Shown here: piece by piece, positions 54,400 through 63,746 of the stretch | How the letters are laid out: each line of letters opens with the position of its first letter | Position numbering within the stretch: position 1 is the first letter of the stretch | Assembly: GCA_963763755.1 (NCBI GenBank) | Contig: CAVXQE010000007.1 | Span: 62,001-126,000 of the forward strand | DNA: 64,000 bases | Direction of reading: 5' to 3' | Source of the DNA: Gaiellasilicea sp963763755 | GTDB taxonomy: Bacteria > Actinomycetota > Thermoleophilia > Gaiellales > Gaiellaceae | Notes under the pieces: model-generated | What the model was told of the DNA's origin: nothing | The model's database searches: none | Seen by the model: the letters and a program-made list of their open reading frames with translations, nothing else | Translations under genes and position numbers: made by a program

Positions 54400-55727
54400 C
54401 TAACGGCGAGCGCCGCCTGAGATCGCCCGCGATGCGGCCGCGACGGTCGCCCGCAGACCGCGGCGGTCGAGTGACGAGCGGGCCAGAGTGGCCGCGGCGC
54501 GGAGTAGGACGCCACGTTCGGAGGAGCGTCGTCGAGGGGCCGACGCAACCCGGTCGATCAAATCCGCGAGCGGCTCACCGACGCGGCTCCATGACAACTC
54601 GTCCTGCGCAGCCTCGACCGCGGTCCGCGCCGCCGCGTAGGCCCGATCGTCGTCGAGAAGATCCGCCAGCGCGTCCGTCCAGCCGTCGACGTCGCCCGGC
54701 GCGAGGGCCCGGCCCATCCCCCTCGACTCGACGAGGTCACCGAGGACGTCGCCTCGAGTCACGACCAGAGGCGTCCCGCCGGCGATGTGGTCGAGCAGCC
54801 TGGTGCGGAACGCGAGCCGCGCCTCGAACGAGTCGCGATGCGCACTCACGCCGAGGTCCGCCTCGGCAAACCAGGCGAGACGCTCGTCGTACGGAACCCA
54901 GTCACGGTTGAAGAAGACCGAGCTTCCGTCGAGGCCCGAGTTCCGCCGCAAGCGCTACAGCCCGATCCGCCATCGTCATCTCGGCGACGGCGCTGCTCGG
55001 GTGCTTCAGGCCGAGGAACAACAGCTTCACGTCGCTCCGGGAGTCCGACAGCCGCCCGACGGCACGGATCACGGTCAGCGGGTCGAACCAGTTCCAGACT
55101 CCGCCGCCCCAGAGCAGCAGCCGATCGTCCGCACCGATCCCGGGCAGCACGCCCTTCACGACCGGCCCCGAGCTCGGCGGCGCCGGGTCGAGCCCGAACG
55201 GCACGACGGCGACGAGCGACCGCAGCGCCGGGTCGCGTCCGTAGACCTCCGGCGAGACGCGACCCAGAGCGGCGAGCGCTCCCAGCCAGTGATCGCGCTG
55301 CCGGTCGCTGGCGCAGAGGAATGCGTCTCCGAGCTGGAGCGCAACCCGCGTGACCGCGACGACCTCCTCGTAGCGGATGCCATCCGACCGATCGGCGCTG
55401 TGCTCCTCCTGCGAGGATGGCGGCCGCTTCGACGAGTGCGGGCGCATAGAGGTCGAAGACGATCCGGACACCGGCTCGGTGCAGGCTGCGGATCAGGCCG
55501 AGTGGCAGGCTCTGGGCGACGACGACGTCTGCCTCCACGTCCGACGCGGAGCTCACGGACTCAGCCGGCCGGAAGGTGTACGGCATCCCAGGAATGCCTT
55601 CGCCGGGAGCGACGAGCGTCACCTCGAAGCGCTGCGCGAGCTCGATCGCGAGGCGGTGATAGCGAATCCCGGGACCCGCCATCTGCTTTCCGACCGGATC
55701 GGTGGACCACATGACCACGCGGAGCAT
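54400..55727 (-). CDS. GT-B glycosyltransferase-like protein (frame broken twice)
   Basis: About 441 residues from the start at 55727: VVMWSTDPVGKQMAGPGIRYH (acceptor loop), VVVAQSLPLGLIRSLHRAGV, DLYAPALVEAAAIL, then LQLGDAFLCASDRQRDHWLGA, LLLWGGGVWNWFDPLTVIRA, VKLLFLGLKHPSSAVAEM and, after a second shift near 54945, VPYDERLAWFAEADLGVSAH and LLDHIAGGTPLVVTRGDVLG. This resembles GT4-like enzymes of O-antigen loci. Two extra bases (near 55405 and 54948) match the length. Confidence 0.76.
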
Positions 55728-55748
55728 TCGCGTATCGTGCCTTGTCGC

Positions 55749-56738
55749 ATGCGGGCAGTCGTCGTCATCCCGACGTTGAACGCCTGCGGATTGCTCGCCG
55801 AGGCTGTCGCGAGCATCGAAGCCCAGACCGTCCCTGTCGAGATCATCGTCGTCGACAACGCGTCGAGCGACGGGACGCTGGAGATGCTTGCGACTCGTTT
55901 CCGCGGGTGACGGTCGTCCGAAACACGAAGAACCTCGGCTTCGGGCGCGCCGTGAATCGCGGTGCCGCCGAGGCCGGACCGGCCGAGGTGATCATCCTGG
56001 TCAACAACGACGCCGTGGCCGAGCCCGACTTCGTCGCCAACCTGCTCGCTCCGTTCGCAGACGAGTCGGTCGGGCATGGTGGCGGGCGTTCTCCTGCAGG
56101 GAGCCGCACCGGAGCTGATCGACTCGGCCGGGATCGAGCTCGACACGACTCTTGGTTCCTGGGACTACCTGTGGAACCGGCCCGTGGGCGCGCTGGCCGC
56201 GGCTCACGACCCGGTCGGTCCGTGCGGCGGCGCAGCCGCGTATCGCCTGCCCGCATTCCAGGAGCTCGGTGGCTTCGACGAGACGCTCTTCGCCTACTGG
56301 GAGGACGTCGATCTCGCGCTGCGTTTCCGCGAGGCCGGCTGGCGGTGCGTCCTGGCGTCCGGCGCGCACGCCCTGCACAAGCACGGGCAGACGCTCGGCG
56401 CCGCGTCACCTGCGGCCCGCCGACTGGAGGCCTTCGGCCGCGGCTACGTGCTCGCGAAGTACCGCGTGGGCGGCCGCAACCCGCTGCGCTGGGCGAAGAT
56501 CGCAGCGCTCGACTGGCCGGTGCTCGCCGTCCACCTCGTCCTGCGTCGGGAGGCGGGCCCCGCGCGCGAGCGTCTTCGCGCCCGCTCGCTCGGCCTGCGG
56601 ACTCCGGGTCGCCGAGCACCACTGGAGCTGGCCACGATCGGCTTCGTGACCGCCGTCCAGCGACAGGTCGATCAGCTGCGCCTGCGGTTCGCCGGCGCGC
56701 TCCCGCCCACTTCACCGACGGCAAGCAGCGGAGGTTGA
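55749..56738 (+). CDS. Family 2 glycosyltransferase (GT-A, rhamnosyltransferase-like; frame broken twice)
   Basis: About 329 residues from ATG 55749: VVVIPTLNACGLLAEAVASI, IIVVDNASSDGTLEML, then FPRVTVVRNTKNLGFGRAVN, VIILVNNDAVAEPDF (DxD-like NND), GGAAAYRLPAFQELGGFDETL and YWEDVDLALRFREAGW. One missing C near 55902 and one extra base near 56073 break it. The last 20-odd bases overlap the converging FkbM gene. Confidence 0.82.
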
Positions 56739-57547
56739 CGTACGGCTCGGTCCACGGCTCCGAGATCGACGCAGTGCGCCCGTTCGTTTCGTCGATCCAC
56801 TCGACGAGGTAGCCGCGCTCCTGCAGCCAGGCGATCAGCTCGTCCTGCGACGATCCCGCACGTTCGAGCAGCACCGGATTGCACTCGAGGAAGAGTGCGT
56901 GCGGCGGCCGCCCTCCGGTGATGAAGCCCTCCATCCCCCGCAGCGCTGCCAGCTCGGCTCCCTCGACGTCGAGCTTGACGACGTCGACCGGGCCCTCGAG
57001 CTCCTCGTCTGCGCGGACGACGTCGACCTCGATCGGATCGGCGTCGCCGGTCGGCTCGTAGAGGCTGCTTTCGTCGCCCCTGACGAAGAACCGGGCGGTG
57101 CCCGCCGCCTCCCCCAGCGCCTTGGGGACGATCTCGACCCATTCGCCGACGCCGTTCGCGATGCAGGTTCTCGCGCAGAACACCCAGCACGCCGCCGTTC
57201 GGCTCGAACACGACCACCCGACCGCCCGGCCCGACCGCCCGCGCCTCGTGGACGGTGACGAAGCCGAGGTGGGCTCCACCTTCGACGATGACTCCATCCG
57301 AGGGGATTGCCTCTGCCAGCAGGCGAACGAAGGTCCGCTCGCGTCCGAGCTCACGGAGCTCCCGGACGTAGTGGAGCTGGGCGAGGTTCGTTCCTCCGAG
57401 CTGGACGCCGTCCACGTCGAGCACGAAGCGCTCGAACGGACGGGATGCGATCGGCGCCACCCGGTCGACGACCGGCCCTAGGCCAAGCCTCCGCGCAAGC
57501 CCGGCGAGCCGTTCGAGCGTCGACAGTACGGCGAGCTTCGCTTGCAT
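56712..57547 (-). CDS. FkbM-family methyltransferase (frame broken)
   Basis: About 277 residues: VIVEGGAHLGFVTVHEARAVG (SAM motif I), VVVFEPNGGVLGVLREN (motif II), then after one extra base near 57166 WVEIVPKALGEAAGTARFF, DVVKLDVEGAELAALRGMEG (the FkbM signature) and LFLECNPVLLERAG. FkbM enzymes O-methylate sugars or polyketides. Frame-wise it would run on past LRCLPSVK; the TGA at 56712-56714 in the neighbouring frame is the likely end. Confidence 0.78.
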
Positions 57548-57588
57548 GGCTCGCCCTCGACACTACCCGATACCCTTGTCGCGGCTCG

Positions 57589-58728
57589 ATGAGCGACTCG
57601 ATCTGGACTCCTGCCGACCTCGACGCGCTCCAGCGCGACTTCGGCGACGTCTACGGGGGCCGGACGGTGCTCGTCACCGGCGCGGACGGGTTCATGGGTT
57701 CGCACCTGACCGATGCGCTCGTCGAGCTCGGCGCGAACGTGCACGCCTTCGTCCGTGCGACCTCGAGCGGCGCGCTGAACAACATCTCGCACCTCCGCAA
57801 CCGGCTGACCGTGCACTTCGCCGACCTCACCGACAAGACGTCGATCGACTACCTCGTGAAGGGCCTTCGCGATGCACCGGACAAGCCGTACGTCTTCCAC
57901 CTCGGCGCGCAGGCGCACGTCGGCGAGTCGTGGCACCGGCCGTACGAGACGGTGATGGCGAACACGATCGGCACGCTCAACCTGCTCCAGTCGATCGTCG
58001 ACTGGGGACTCGAGCTCGAGAAGTTCGACACGGCCGGCACCTCGGAGGAGTACGGCAACGTGCACGAGGCATGTGGCCCACCATCACGACTTCGACGACG
58101 CGGGCGGGCTGATCCTGCACGAGCGCTCGCCGCTCAACCCGAAGTCGATCTACGCGACCGCCAAGGTCGCAGCCGACTTCCTGACGATGAACTACCACGA
58201 CGCCTTCGGCGTCCCGGGCGTCGTCACCCGCATGTTCAACAACTACGGGCCGCGCCAGAACCCGCGCTACGTCACCGGCACGATCATCACGCAGGCGCTG
58301 ACGCGGCCGCAGATCGAGCTCGGCGCGCTCGAGCCGCTGCGCGACTTCTGCTTCTGCACCGACGGCGTCCGCGGCCACCTCACCGTCGCCGCGCACGGGG
58401 TTCCCGGCGACGTCTACGTCTACGGGCAGGGGAAGAACATCTCGATGGCGGACTGGTCGAGTTGATCCTCCGCGTCGGCCGAGAGAACGGCTACTGGCGC
58501 GACGACCGGGAGATCGTGACGACGCCGGCACGCCTGCGGCCGGGCGTCACCGACGTGATGGCGCTCCGCGTCGGCTACGAGAAGCTGCACGGCGAGACGG
58601 GCTGGGAGCCGCTCGTCTCGTGGGAGGAAGGCGTCCTGCAGACGATCGCCTGGTACGCGGCGAACCGCGAGCGCTGGATCGGCCGTGTCGACTGGCTCAC
58701 CGCCGACGAGCGGTCGCGCGCAGTGTGA
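57589..58728 (+). CDS. NAD-dependent sugar-nucleotide epimerase/dehydratase, GDP-mannose 4,6-dehydratase-like (two compensating frame breaks)
   Basis: About 379 residues of the extended SDR family: TVLVTGADGFMGSHLTDALV (NAD loop, about 24-43), VFHLGAQAHVGESW, the catalytic TSEEYGN, and in the shifted middle part NPKSIYATAKVAADFLTMNY (YxxxK) with NNYGPRQNPRYVTGTIITQA. One extra base near 58069 and one missing C near 58452 enclose the shifted part. It most resembles dehydratases acting on nucleotide hexoses; GDP-mannose is inferred from the GDP-fucose synthase-like neighbour. Confidence 0.75.
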   Translation: MSDSIWTPADLDALQRDFGDVYGGRTVLVTGADGFMGSHLTDALVELGANVHAFVRATSSGALNNISHLRNRLTVHFADLTDKTSIDYLVKGLRDAPDKPYVFHLGAQAHVGESWHRPYETVMANTIGTLNLLQSIVDWGLELEKFDTAGTSEEYGNVHEACGPPSRLRRRGRADPARALAAQPEVDLRDRQGRSRLPDDELPRRLRRPGRRHPHVQQLRAAPEPALRHRHDHHAGADAAADRARRARAAARLLLLHRRRPRPPHRRRARGSRRRLRLRAGEEHLDGGLVELILRVGRENGYWRDDREIVTTPARLRPGVTDVMALRVGYEKLHGETGWEPLVSWEEGVLQTIAWYAANRERWIGRVDWLTADERSRAV

Positions 58729-59203
58729 CGATCCTTCGACGCGGCGAGCTCGTCGAGCACGACGGCATCCTGCACCGGTCCGACGACAGCCGGAATCTCC
58801 GACTACCGCCGCCGTTGGGAGGACGAGGCCGCGGACGATCACATTCGCTCCGCGATCGCCGACGGGTCGTCCGGTCCAGTCGACCATGCCTGCACTGACG
58901 GCGAAGACCTCGTCGCTGTGGGATCGCTTGCCGGAAGGGCAGCACTTCGAGACCGTGCTCGAGATCGGCGCGGGCTACGGGCGAATCCCGCTGTACCTCG
59001 CCAACGCACGCGGCGTCCACCTGGTCGACCTACTGTCGCGGTCGACATCTCCGAGAACATGCTCCGCGAGCTGCTCCGCTACGACGAGCGGTTCGGCCGG
59101 AATCCGGAGGCGAACCTGTACCCGATCTGCGTGTTCGGCGGACACCCTGCCGCTCGAGGACGACTCCGTCGACCTCGCGATCACGAGCGCGCGGCCCAAC
59201 TGA
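58725..59203 (+). pseudogene. Truncated SAM-dependent methyltransferase
   Basis: Begins at GTG 58725 overlapping the epimerase stop: ILRRGELVEHDGILHR, YRRRWEDEAADDHIRSAIAD, then TVLEIGAGYGRIPLYLANA (SAM motif I), VAVDISENMLRELLRYDERF and DTLPLEDDSVDLAITSA (motif III region). At that point the methyltransferase fold stops and about 60 bp of unrelated sequence lead to the next gene. At least three frame shifts are also present. Even with all frames repaired, the C-terminal half of the domain is missing, so this looks like a real truncation or a deletion in the assembly. Confidence 0.6.
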
Positions 59204-59261
59204 CGAACACCTCGCAGCATTGCAAGGGCCGCCGTCGCCTGGACACGCACTACGCTAGCCG

Positions 59262-60187
59262 GTGGCACGAGTCCTCGTCACCGGCGGCGGCGGCTTCCTC
59301 GGCTCCCACCTCGTGGAACGGCTCGAAGGCGACGGCCACGACGTCTTCGCCGCCAGGCGCCGCGACTACGACCTGACGTCGATGGAGGCCACGGCCAGGC
59401 TCTTCGAGGACGCGCGCCCGGAGCTCGTCTTCCACCTCGCCGCCGAGGTCGGCGGCATCGGCGCGAACCGGGCGAACCCCGGCCGGTACTGGTACGCGAA
59501 CCTCGTCATGGGCGCGCACGTGCTCGAGCAGAGCCGGATCCACGAGGTCGGCAAGCTCGTCGTCACCGGCACGGTCTGCGCCTATCCGAAGCACACACCC
59601 GTCCCGTTCCGGGAGGACGACCTCTGGGACGGCTACCCGGAGGAGACGAACGCACCGTACGGCGTGGCGAAGAAGGCCCTGCTCGTCGGCGGCCAGGCAT
59701 ACCGCGCCCAGTACGGCCTGAACGCGATCTACCTCCTGCCGGCGAACCTCTACGGGCCGCGCGACAACTTCGACCTCGAGAGCTCGCACGTGATCGCGGC
59801 GCTGATCCGCAAGATGATCGAGTCGCCGGGTGAGGTCGTGCTCTGGGGCGACGGCACGCCGACGCGCGAGTTCCTCTTCGTCGACGACTGCGTCGAGGGG
59901 CTCGCACTCGCAGCCGAGCGCTACGACGGCGACGAGCCGGTCAACCTCGGCAACGGGCGTCGAGACCTCGATCCGCGAGCTCGCGGAGACGATCGCGCGA
60001 CGTGACCGGATTCGAAGGGGAGATCGTCTGGGACACGTCGATGCCGAACGGCCAGCCCCGCCGGCAGCTCGACGCCTCCCGCGCCGAGGAGCTGTTCGGC
60101 TTTCGCGCGCGGACATCCCTGCGCGAGGGGATCGAGCGCACCGTCGCCTGGTACCGCGCCGCCGCTCCCGCGCATGCCGCTCGCTGA
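59262..60187 (+). CDS. GDP-L-fucose synthase-like NAD(P) epimerase/reductase (frame broken twice)
   Basis: About 307 residues, GTG start: VLVTGGGGFLGSHLVERL (NADP loop), VFHLAAEVGGIGANRANPG, the catalytic Ser region VVTGTVCAYPKHTPVPF, NAPYGVAKKALLVGGQAY (YxxxK) and LLPANLYGPRDNFDLESSHV, all typical of the Fcl/WcaG group, which epimerise and reduce GDP-4-keto-6-deoxymannose. Extra bases near 59958 and 60000 split off VETSIRELAETIA and the C-terminal part. It ends 14 nt inside the next gene. Confidence 0.8.
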
Positions 60188-61371
60188 TCGGCTCCGGGCC
60201 GCGGGAACACGCAGCGGCCCGCTCCTCGGTGCGGCGATCCTGCTCCAGTGGCTCTCGACGCTCGTCGTCGCGCTGCGGGCGCGACCACACCGGCTGGCGC
60301 TTCGAGCAGAGCGCGGCTGCGTTCGCCTCCATCCAGGGCGCGTTCGACGCTCGTCGACGGAGACCTGCCTCGCCGACGGGCCGGGCATCCTGTGGCCGAT
60401 CGTGCTCTCGCCGTTCGCGAGCGTTGCCGACACGATCGACGGCGTGCTGGCGGGGGCCGTGCTGCTCAACGTGCTCGTACTCGGCTCCGTGGCCCTCGTC
60501 GCCGCCTACTGGATCGCGGCGCGGATCGGCGGGCGCCTGCTCGGCGTCGCGACCGTCGCCCTCTGGGTCGCGGCGCCATGGCTCCTGCTCATGCTCGCGC
60601 TCGAGAAGTACGACCCCGTCGTCCGCGACCGCGTGCTGCCGCTCGTCCTCGGTCTGACCGCGGAACCGGCCTTCCCGGCGGCCGTCGCCCTCGTCGTGCT
60701 CCGCCGCACTGATCTCGACTCCTCGCTCGACCGCCGGTCGCTCGCCGGAGCCGCGCTCGCGGGACTGGTCGCGGGCGCCGCAGTCGCGATCGAGCCGCAC
60801 AGCCTGCTCTTCCTCGGTGGTGCCGCGGCGCGTACGTCGCCGCCCGCCGCGTTCCCGAGGCGGGCGCGTTCGCGCTCGCGCTCGCGCCCGGCCGTGCTGG
60901 CAATCGCGCTCTGGCAGGCCCGAGCGCTCGACGGCCCCGACCCACTCGCCTTCGGCCCCGTCGACTGGGACCAGTTCACGATCAACATGGCGGGGCTGCG
61001 GGAGTTCTTCTGGAGCCAGCGCCTCCTGCAGTGGCTTCCGCTTGCGGGAACGATCGCCGTCGCACGACGCTCCGTACCCCTGGCGCTGCTGCTCGGTGGC
61101 TGGATGATCTCGTTCGGCGTCGTCCTTGGCTCGCAGCCCGAGGCAGTGCTCGACGGCGGAGCGCATCTTCCGGGTGCTGCTACCCGCCCTGCCGGCCTAC
61201 GTCCTGCTCGTGGCGGCGATTCCGCTGCTCGTCCCGACACTCGCCGTCAGGCTCGGCACGAGGCTCGATCCGATGTCACCCGGCCGCCTGCCAGGCCGAA
61301 ACGCGCTGGTGGTCGCCGCCGTCGTCCTCGCTCTCGTGCCGCTGGCGACCGCCGCGTTCGGGGGAAGCTAG
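60174..61371 (+). CDS. Multi-membrane protein, GT-C-like (frame broken)
   Basis: About 398 residues with about eight helices. After the first helix (AILLQWLSTLVVAL) an external loop reads RDHTGWRFEQSAAAFASIQG in a shifted frame, then GILWPIVLSPFASVADTIDG, AYWIAARIGGRLLGVATVAL, WMISFGVVLGSQPEAVLDG and, after an extra base near 61160, VLLPALPAYVLLVAAIPLLV. The architecture resembles mannosyltransferase-like GT-C proteins or a sugar polymerase; no catalytic motif is certain. ATG overlaps the preceding gene by 14 nt. Confidence 0.55.
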
Positions 61372-61725
61372 CGCTCGTTGCTCTCGCCGATCCGCCGCTC
61401 GAGCAGCGCGAGCTTCTGCGCGAGGATCACGTTCTGGTCGGCGAGCTTGGAGATCACCGTCGAGTAGTGCAGCAGCACCGCGAGGATGAAGAGCGTCGCG
61501 ACCGCGAAGAGCACGGCCGGTGGGTAGCCGGTGACGCCGAGCCAGCCGGCGATCGTGTCCAGGCCGCCACGCCACGCGGAGAGGACGAGCAGGACGAGCC
61601 CCGGTGGCGAGCCAGAGCAGCGCGTAGCGCTCGCGCAGCCTGCGGCTGCGGATCAGCTCGAGGACGACGAGGATGAGCAGGATCGAAGCGACCGAGCCTG
61701 CGATCGAGACGTACAGCGGTGTCAT
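61368..61725 (-). CDS. DUF2304-family small membrane protein (frame broken once)
   Basis: About 118 residues: three short helices (VSIAGSVASILLILVVLEL, then a shifted-frame LVLLVLSAWRGGLD and VLFAVATLFILAVLLHYST) and a C-terminal coiled tail (VILAQKLALLEQRIGESNER). DUF2304 proteins often sit next to a dolichyl-phosphate-type GT2, as here (2 bp downstream of the GT2 start region on the same strand), and may form a membrane anchor for it. One extra base near 61606. Confidence 0.7.
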
Positions 61726-61727
61726 GG

Positions 61728-62456
61728 CTATCCCTCCTCGAGCGGGACGACGCGGCGGCGGAAGATGCCGACGAGGAGCGCGAGCGTCACCTTGATCGCG
61801 TAGTAGAAGGAGCGGAACGCGGTGATCGACGATTCGCCGGTCTCGCGGTCGCGCATCTTGACCGGGACCTCCATGATCTGAAGCTTGTGGCGGACGACCA
61901 TCACGGCCGCCTCCACTTCGGGGTAATCGTGCGGATAGTCGGCGGCGAAGAGGCGAATCGCACGTGCGTTCACGGCCTGAAAGCCGGACGTCGTGTCGGT
62001 CAGCTTCTGCCGCGTCAGCAGCGACACGAGTTGCGCGAACCAGCGGATTCCCGCACGACGGGCGAAGGGCGGCCGGTAGTCGCCGTCGTTTCCGTTCGCA
62101 AAGCGAGAGCCGACGACGACGTCGGCTTCGCCGCGCGCCAGCGGGGCGAGCAGCTGCGGGATCTCCTGCGGGTCGTGCTGGCCGTCGCCGTCGAGCCGAA
62201 TGACCGTGTCGTAGCCTTGCTCGAGCGCGTACTTGAAGCCGGTCTGAACGGCGCCGCCGATTCCGAGGTTGAACGGAAGCCTGACGACAGTCGCGCCTGC
62301 GGCAGCCGCGCTCGCTGCGGTTGCGTCTTCGGAGCCGTCGTCGATCACGAGCACGTCGAGCTCAGGATCGAAGGCGCGCAGCTCCTCGACGACGAGGCCG
62401 ACCGCCCCCTCCTCGTTCCGGGCGGGGACGATCGCGAGGCGGCGGCGCTCAGGCAC
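61728..62456 (-). CDS. Family 2 glycosyltransferase, polyprenyl-phosphate sugar synthase-like
   Basis: A 242-residue GT-A enzyme starting at GTG 62456, which overlaps the upstream GT stop. LAIVPARNEEGAVGLVVEEL, VLVIDDGSEDATAASA, NLGIGGAVQTGFKYALEQGY, RLDGDGQHDPQEIP (the DxD metal motif) and TDTTSGFQAVNARAIRLFA (acceptor loop). This resembles dolichyl/polyprenyl-phosphate glucose or mannose synthases that feed GT-C enzymes. It lacks the C-terminal helices of some members; the adjacent DUF2304 protein may supply them. Confidence 0.87.
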   Translation of the reverse strand: MPERRRLAIVPARNEEGAVGLVVEELRAFDPELDVLVIDDGSEDATAASAAAAGATVVRLPFNLGIGGAVQTGFKYALEQGYDTVIRLDGDGQHDPQEIPQLLAPLARGEADVVVGSRFANGNDGDYRPPFARRAGIRWFAQLVSLLTRQKLTDTTSGFQAVNARAIRLFAADYPHDYPEVEAAVMVVRHKLQIMEVPVKMRDRETGESSITAFRSFYYAIKVTLALLVGIFRRRVVPLEEG

Positions 62457-63663
62457 GCACGCCCGCCGGGGCACCGAGTCCGACCAGCGAGAGCAGCTGT
62501 CGGGCGCGATGCGCGTACGTGTGCTCGTCGAGGACGCGCTCGCGCGCGCGGGCGCCCATCGCCTCCGCCTGGGCCGGGTCGCCGAGCAGCTCGCGGTAGG
62601 CCGCGAGCGCCTCGTCCGCGTCGTTGACGACGAGCAGCTCCTGCCCGGGCTCGAACCAGCGCTCGATCCCCTCGTAGGGGTTCGAGACGATCGCGGCGCC
62701 GGCTGCAGCGAGCTCGAACGGCCGGCACGACGACGAGGCGGTGACGCTCGCGTGCGAGCGGCGGGTGATGTTCAGGTTGATCCGCGAGGCGGAGATCGCC
62801 TGCGCGAAGGCATTGAACGGAACGTCTCCGACGAGCCAGGCGCGACCGGTGTCGCCCTGAAAGTCGCGGCCGCCGAGCGCGAACTCGAGCTCCGGCGCGG
62901 CGCGGCTGGGCTCTCCCACCATCGCCGCCATCCAGTCGCGGCGGAACTTGTCGCCGTAGCCGTAGAAGAAGACGTCGTGGAGCTTCTCGACCTGCCGGGG
63001 TGCGAAGAACTCGGGATCGGCGCCCCAGAAGACGGCCTCGGCGCGTCGCGCACCCAGGTCGAGCAGGCTCTGCAACCCACCCTCGGAGTTCGAGACGACC
63101 ATGTCGTACTCGGACGGATCGGCGCCGTGGTAGTAGTTGAAGCCGGTGTCCATGCCGCCGAACTCCGGCAGGCTCATCGGCACGTCGCCGTCGTAGAAGA
63201 TCACCGGCACGCCGAACCGCTCCCGCAGGTAGGTGGGGATCCCCCGGAAGTGCGCCATCGGGACGGTGAAGACGATCACCGCGTCCACGTCCTTCTCCTG
63301 CTCGAGCACTCTCGCCAGGTGCCGGCGCCAGCGCGGAGTGACCCAGCGCCAGATCGTCTCGCGCGCGGCCTTGTCGAGCACGGAGTCGTCCGGGCTGTCC
63401 TCCGAGCGGCGGAGGTACCGATCACCTTTGAGCCGCGCGAGCCCGCCGCGAACGGCCGCGTAGCTCTCGCCCTCGAGCCGCGTCGGGTTGGCCGCCGTCC
63501 GCCACCAGGGCGACTCGACCGGCTTCCCGCGGTAGGGGGTCACGATCAGGTCGACACCGACCTCGTAGAGCCCCTTCCAGAGCTGCCACCACGCCGGCGT
63601 GCAGCCGTAGCGGAAGTCGAGGTCGACCGCGGACGCGACCGCGAGGATCTTCGGCGCCTTCAT
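62449..63663 (-). CDS. GT-B glycosyltransferase (CgeB/DUF3880-like)
   Basis: A 404-residue intact enzyme: ILAVASAVDLDFRYGCTPAWW, VDAVIVFTVPMAHFRGIP, VPVIFYDGDVPMSLPEFGG, YDMVVSNSEGGLQSLLDLGA, VFWGADPEFFAP, LNITRRSHASVTASSSCRPFE (donor-site region with the RPFELAAAGAAIVS turn) and GIERWFEPGQELLVV. This order matches CgeB-like glycosyltransferases. ATG at 63661-63663; the stop overlaps the GT2 start. Confidence 0.82.
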   Translation of the reverse strand: MKAPKILAVASAVDLDFRYGCTPAWWQLWKGLYEVGVDLIVTPYRGKPVESPWWRTAANPTRLEGESYAAVRGGLARLKGDRYLRRSEDSPDDSVLDKAARETIWRWVTPRWRRHLARVLEQEKDVDAVIVFTVPMAHFRGIPTYLRERFGVPVIFYDGDVPMSLPEFGGMDTGFNYYHGADPSEYDMVVSNSEGGLQSLLDLGARRAEAVFWGADPEFFAPRQVEKLHDVFFYGYGDKFRRDWMAAMVGEPSRAAPELEFALGGRDFQGDTGRAWLVGDVPFNAFAQAISASRINLNITRRSHASVTASSSCRPFELAAAGAAIVSNPYEGIERWFEPGQELLVVNDADEALAAYRELLGDPAQAEAMGARARERVLDEHTYAHRARQLLSLVGLGAPAGVRA

Positions 63664-63746
63664 GCGGGAAAGTCTACGGTCGGCATGTGAAGGACCCGTA
63701 AGCGAGAAGCCGGTCGGATGAGTGAGATAGCGTGCGCGGCTGCCGG

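Noticed and set aside
24160..61700. Widespread pseudogenisation or programmed frameshifting
   Set aside because: Motifs remain intact on both sides of each break, no premature stops occur otherwise, and breaks share sequence context; errors explain this better.
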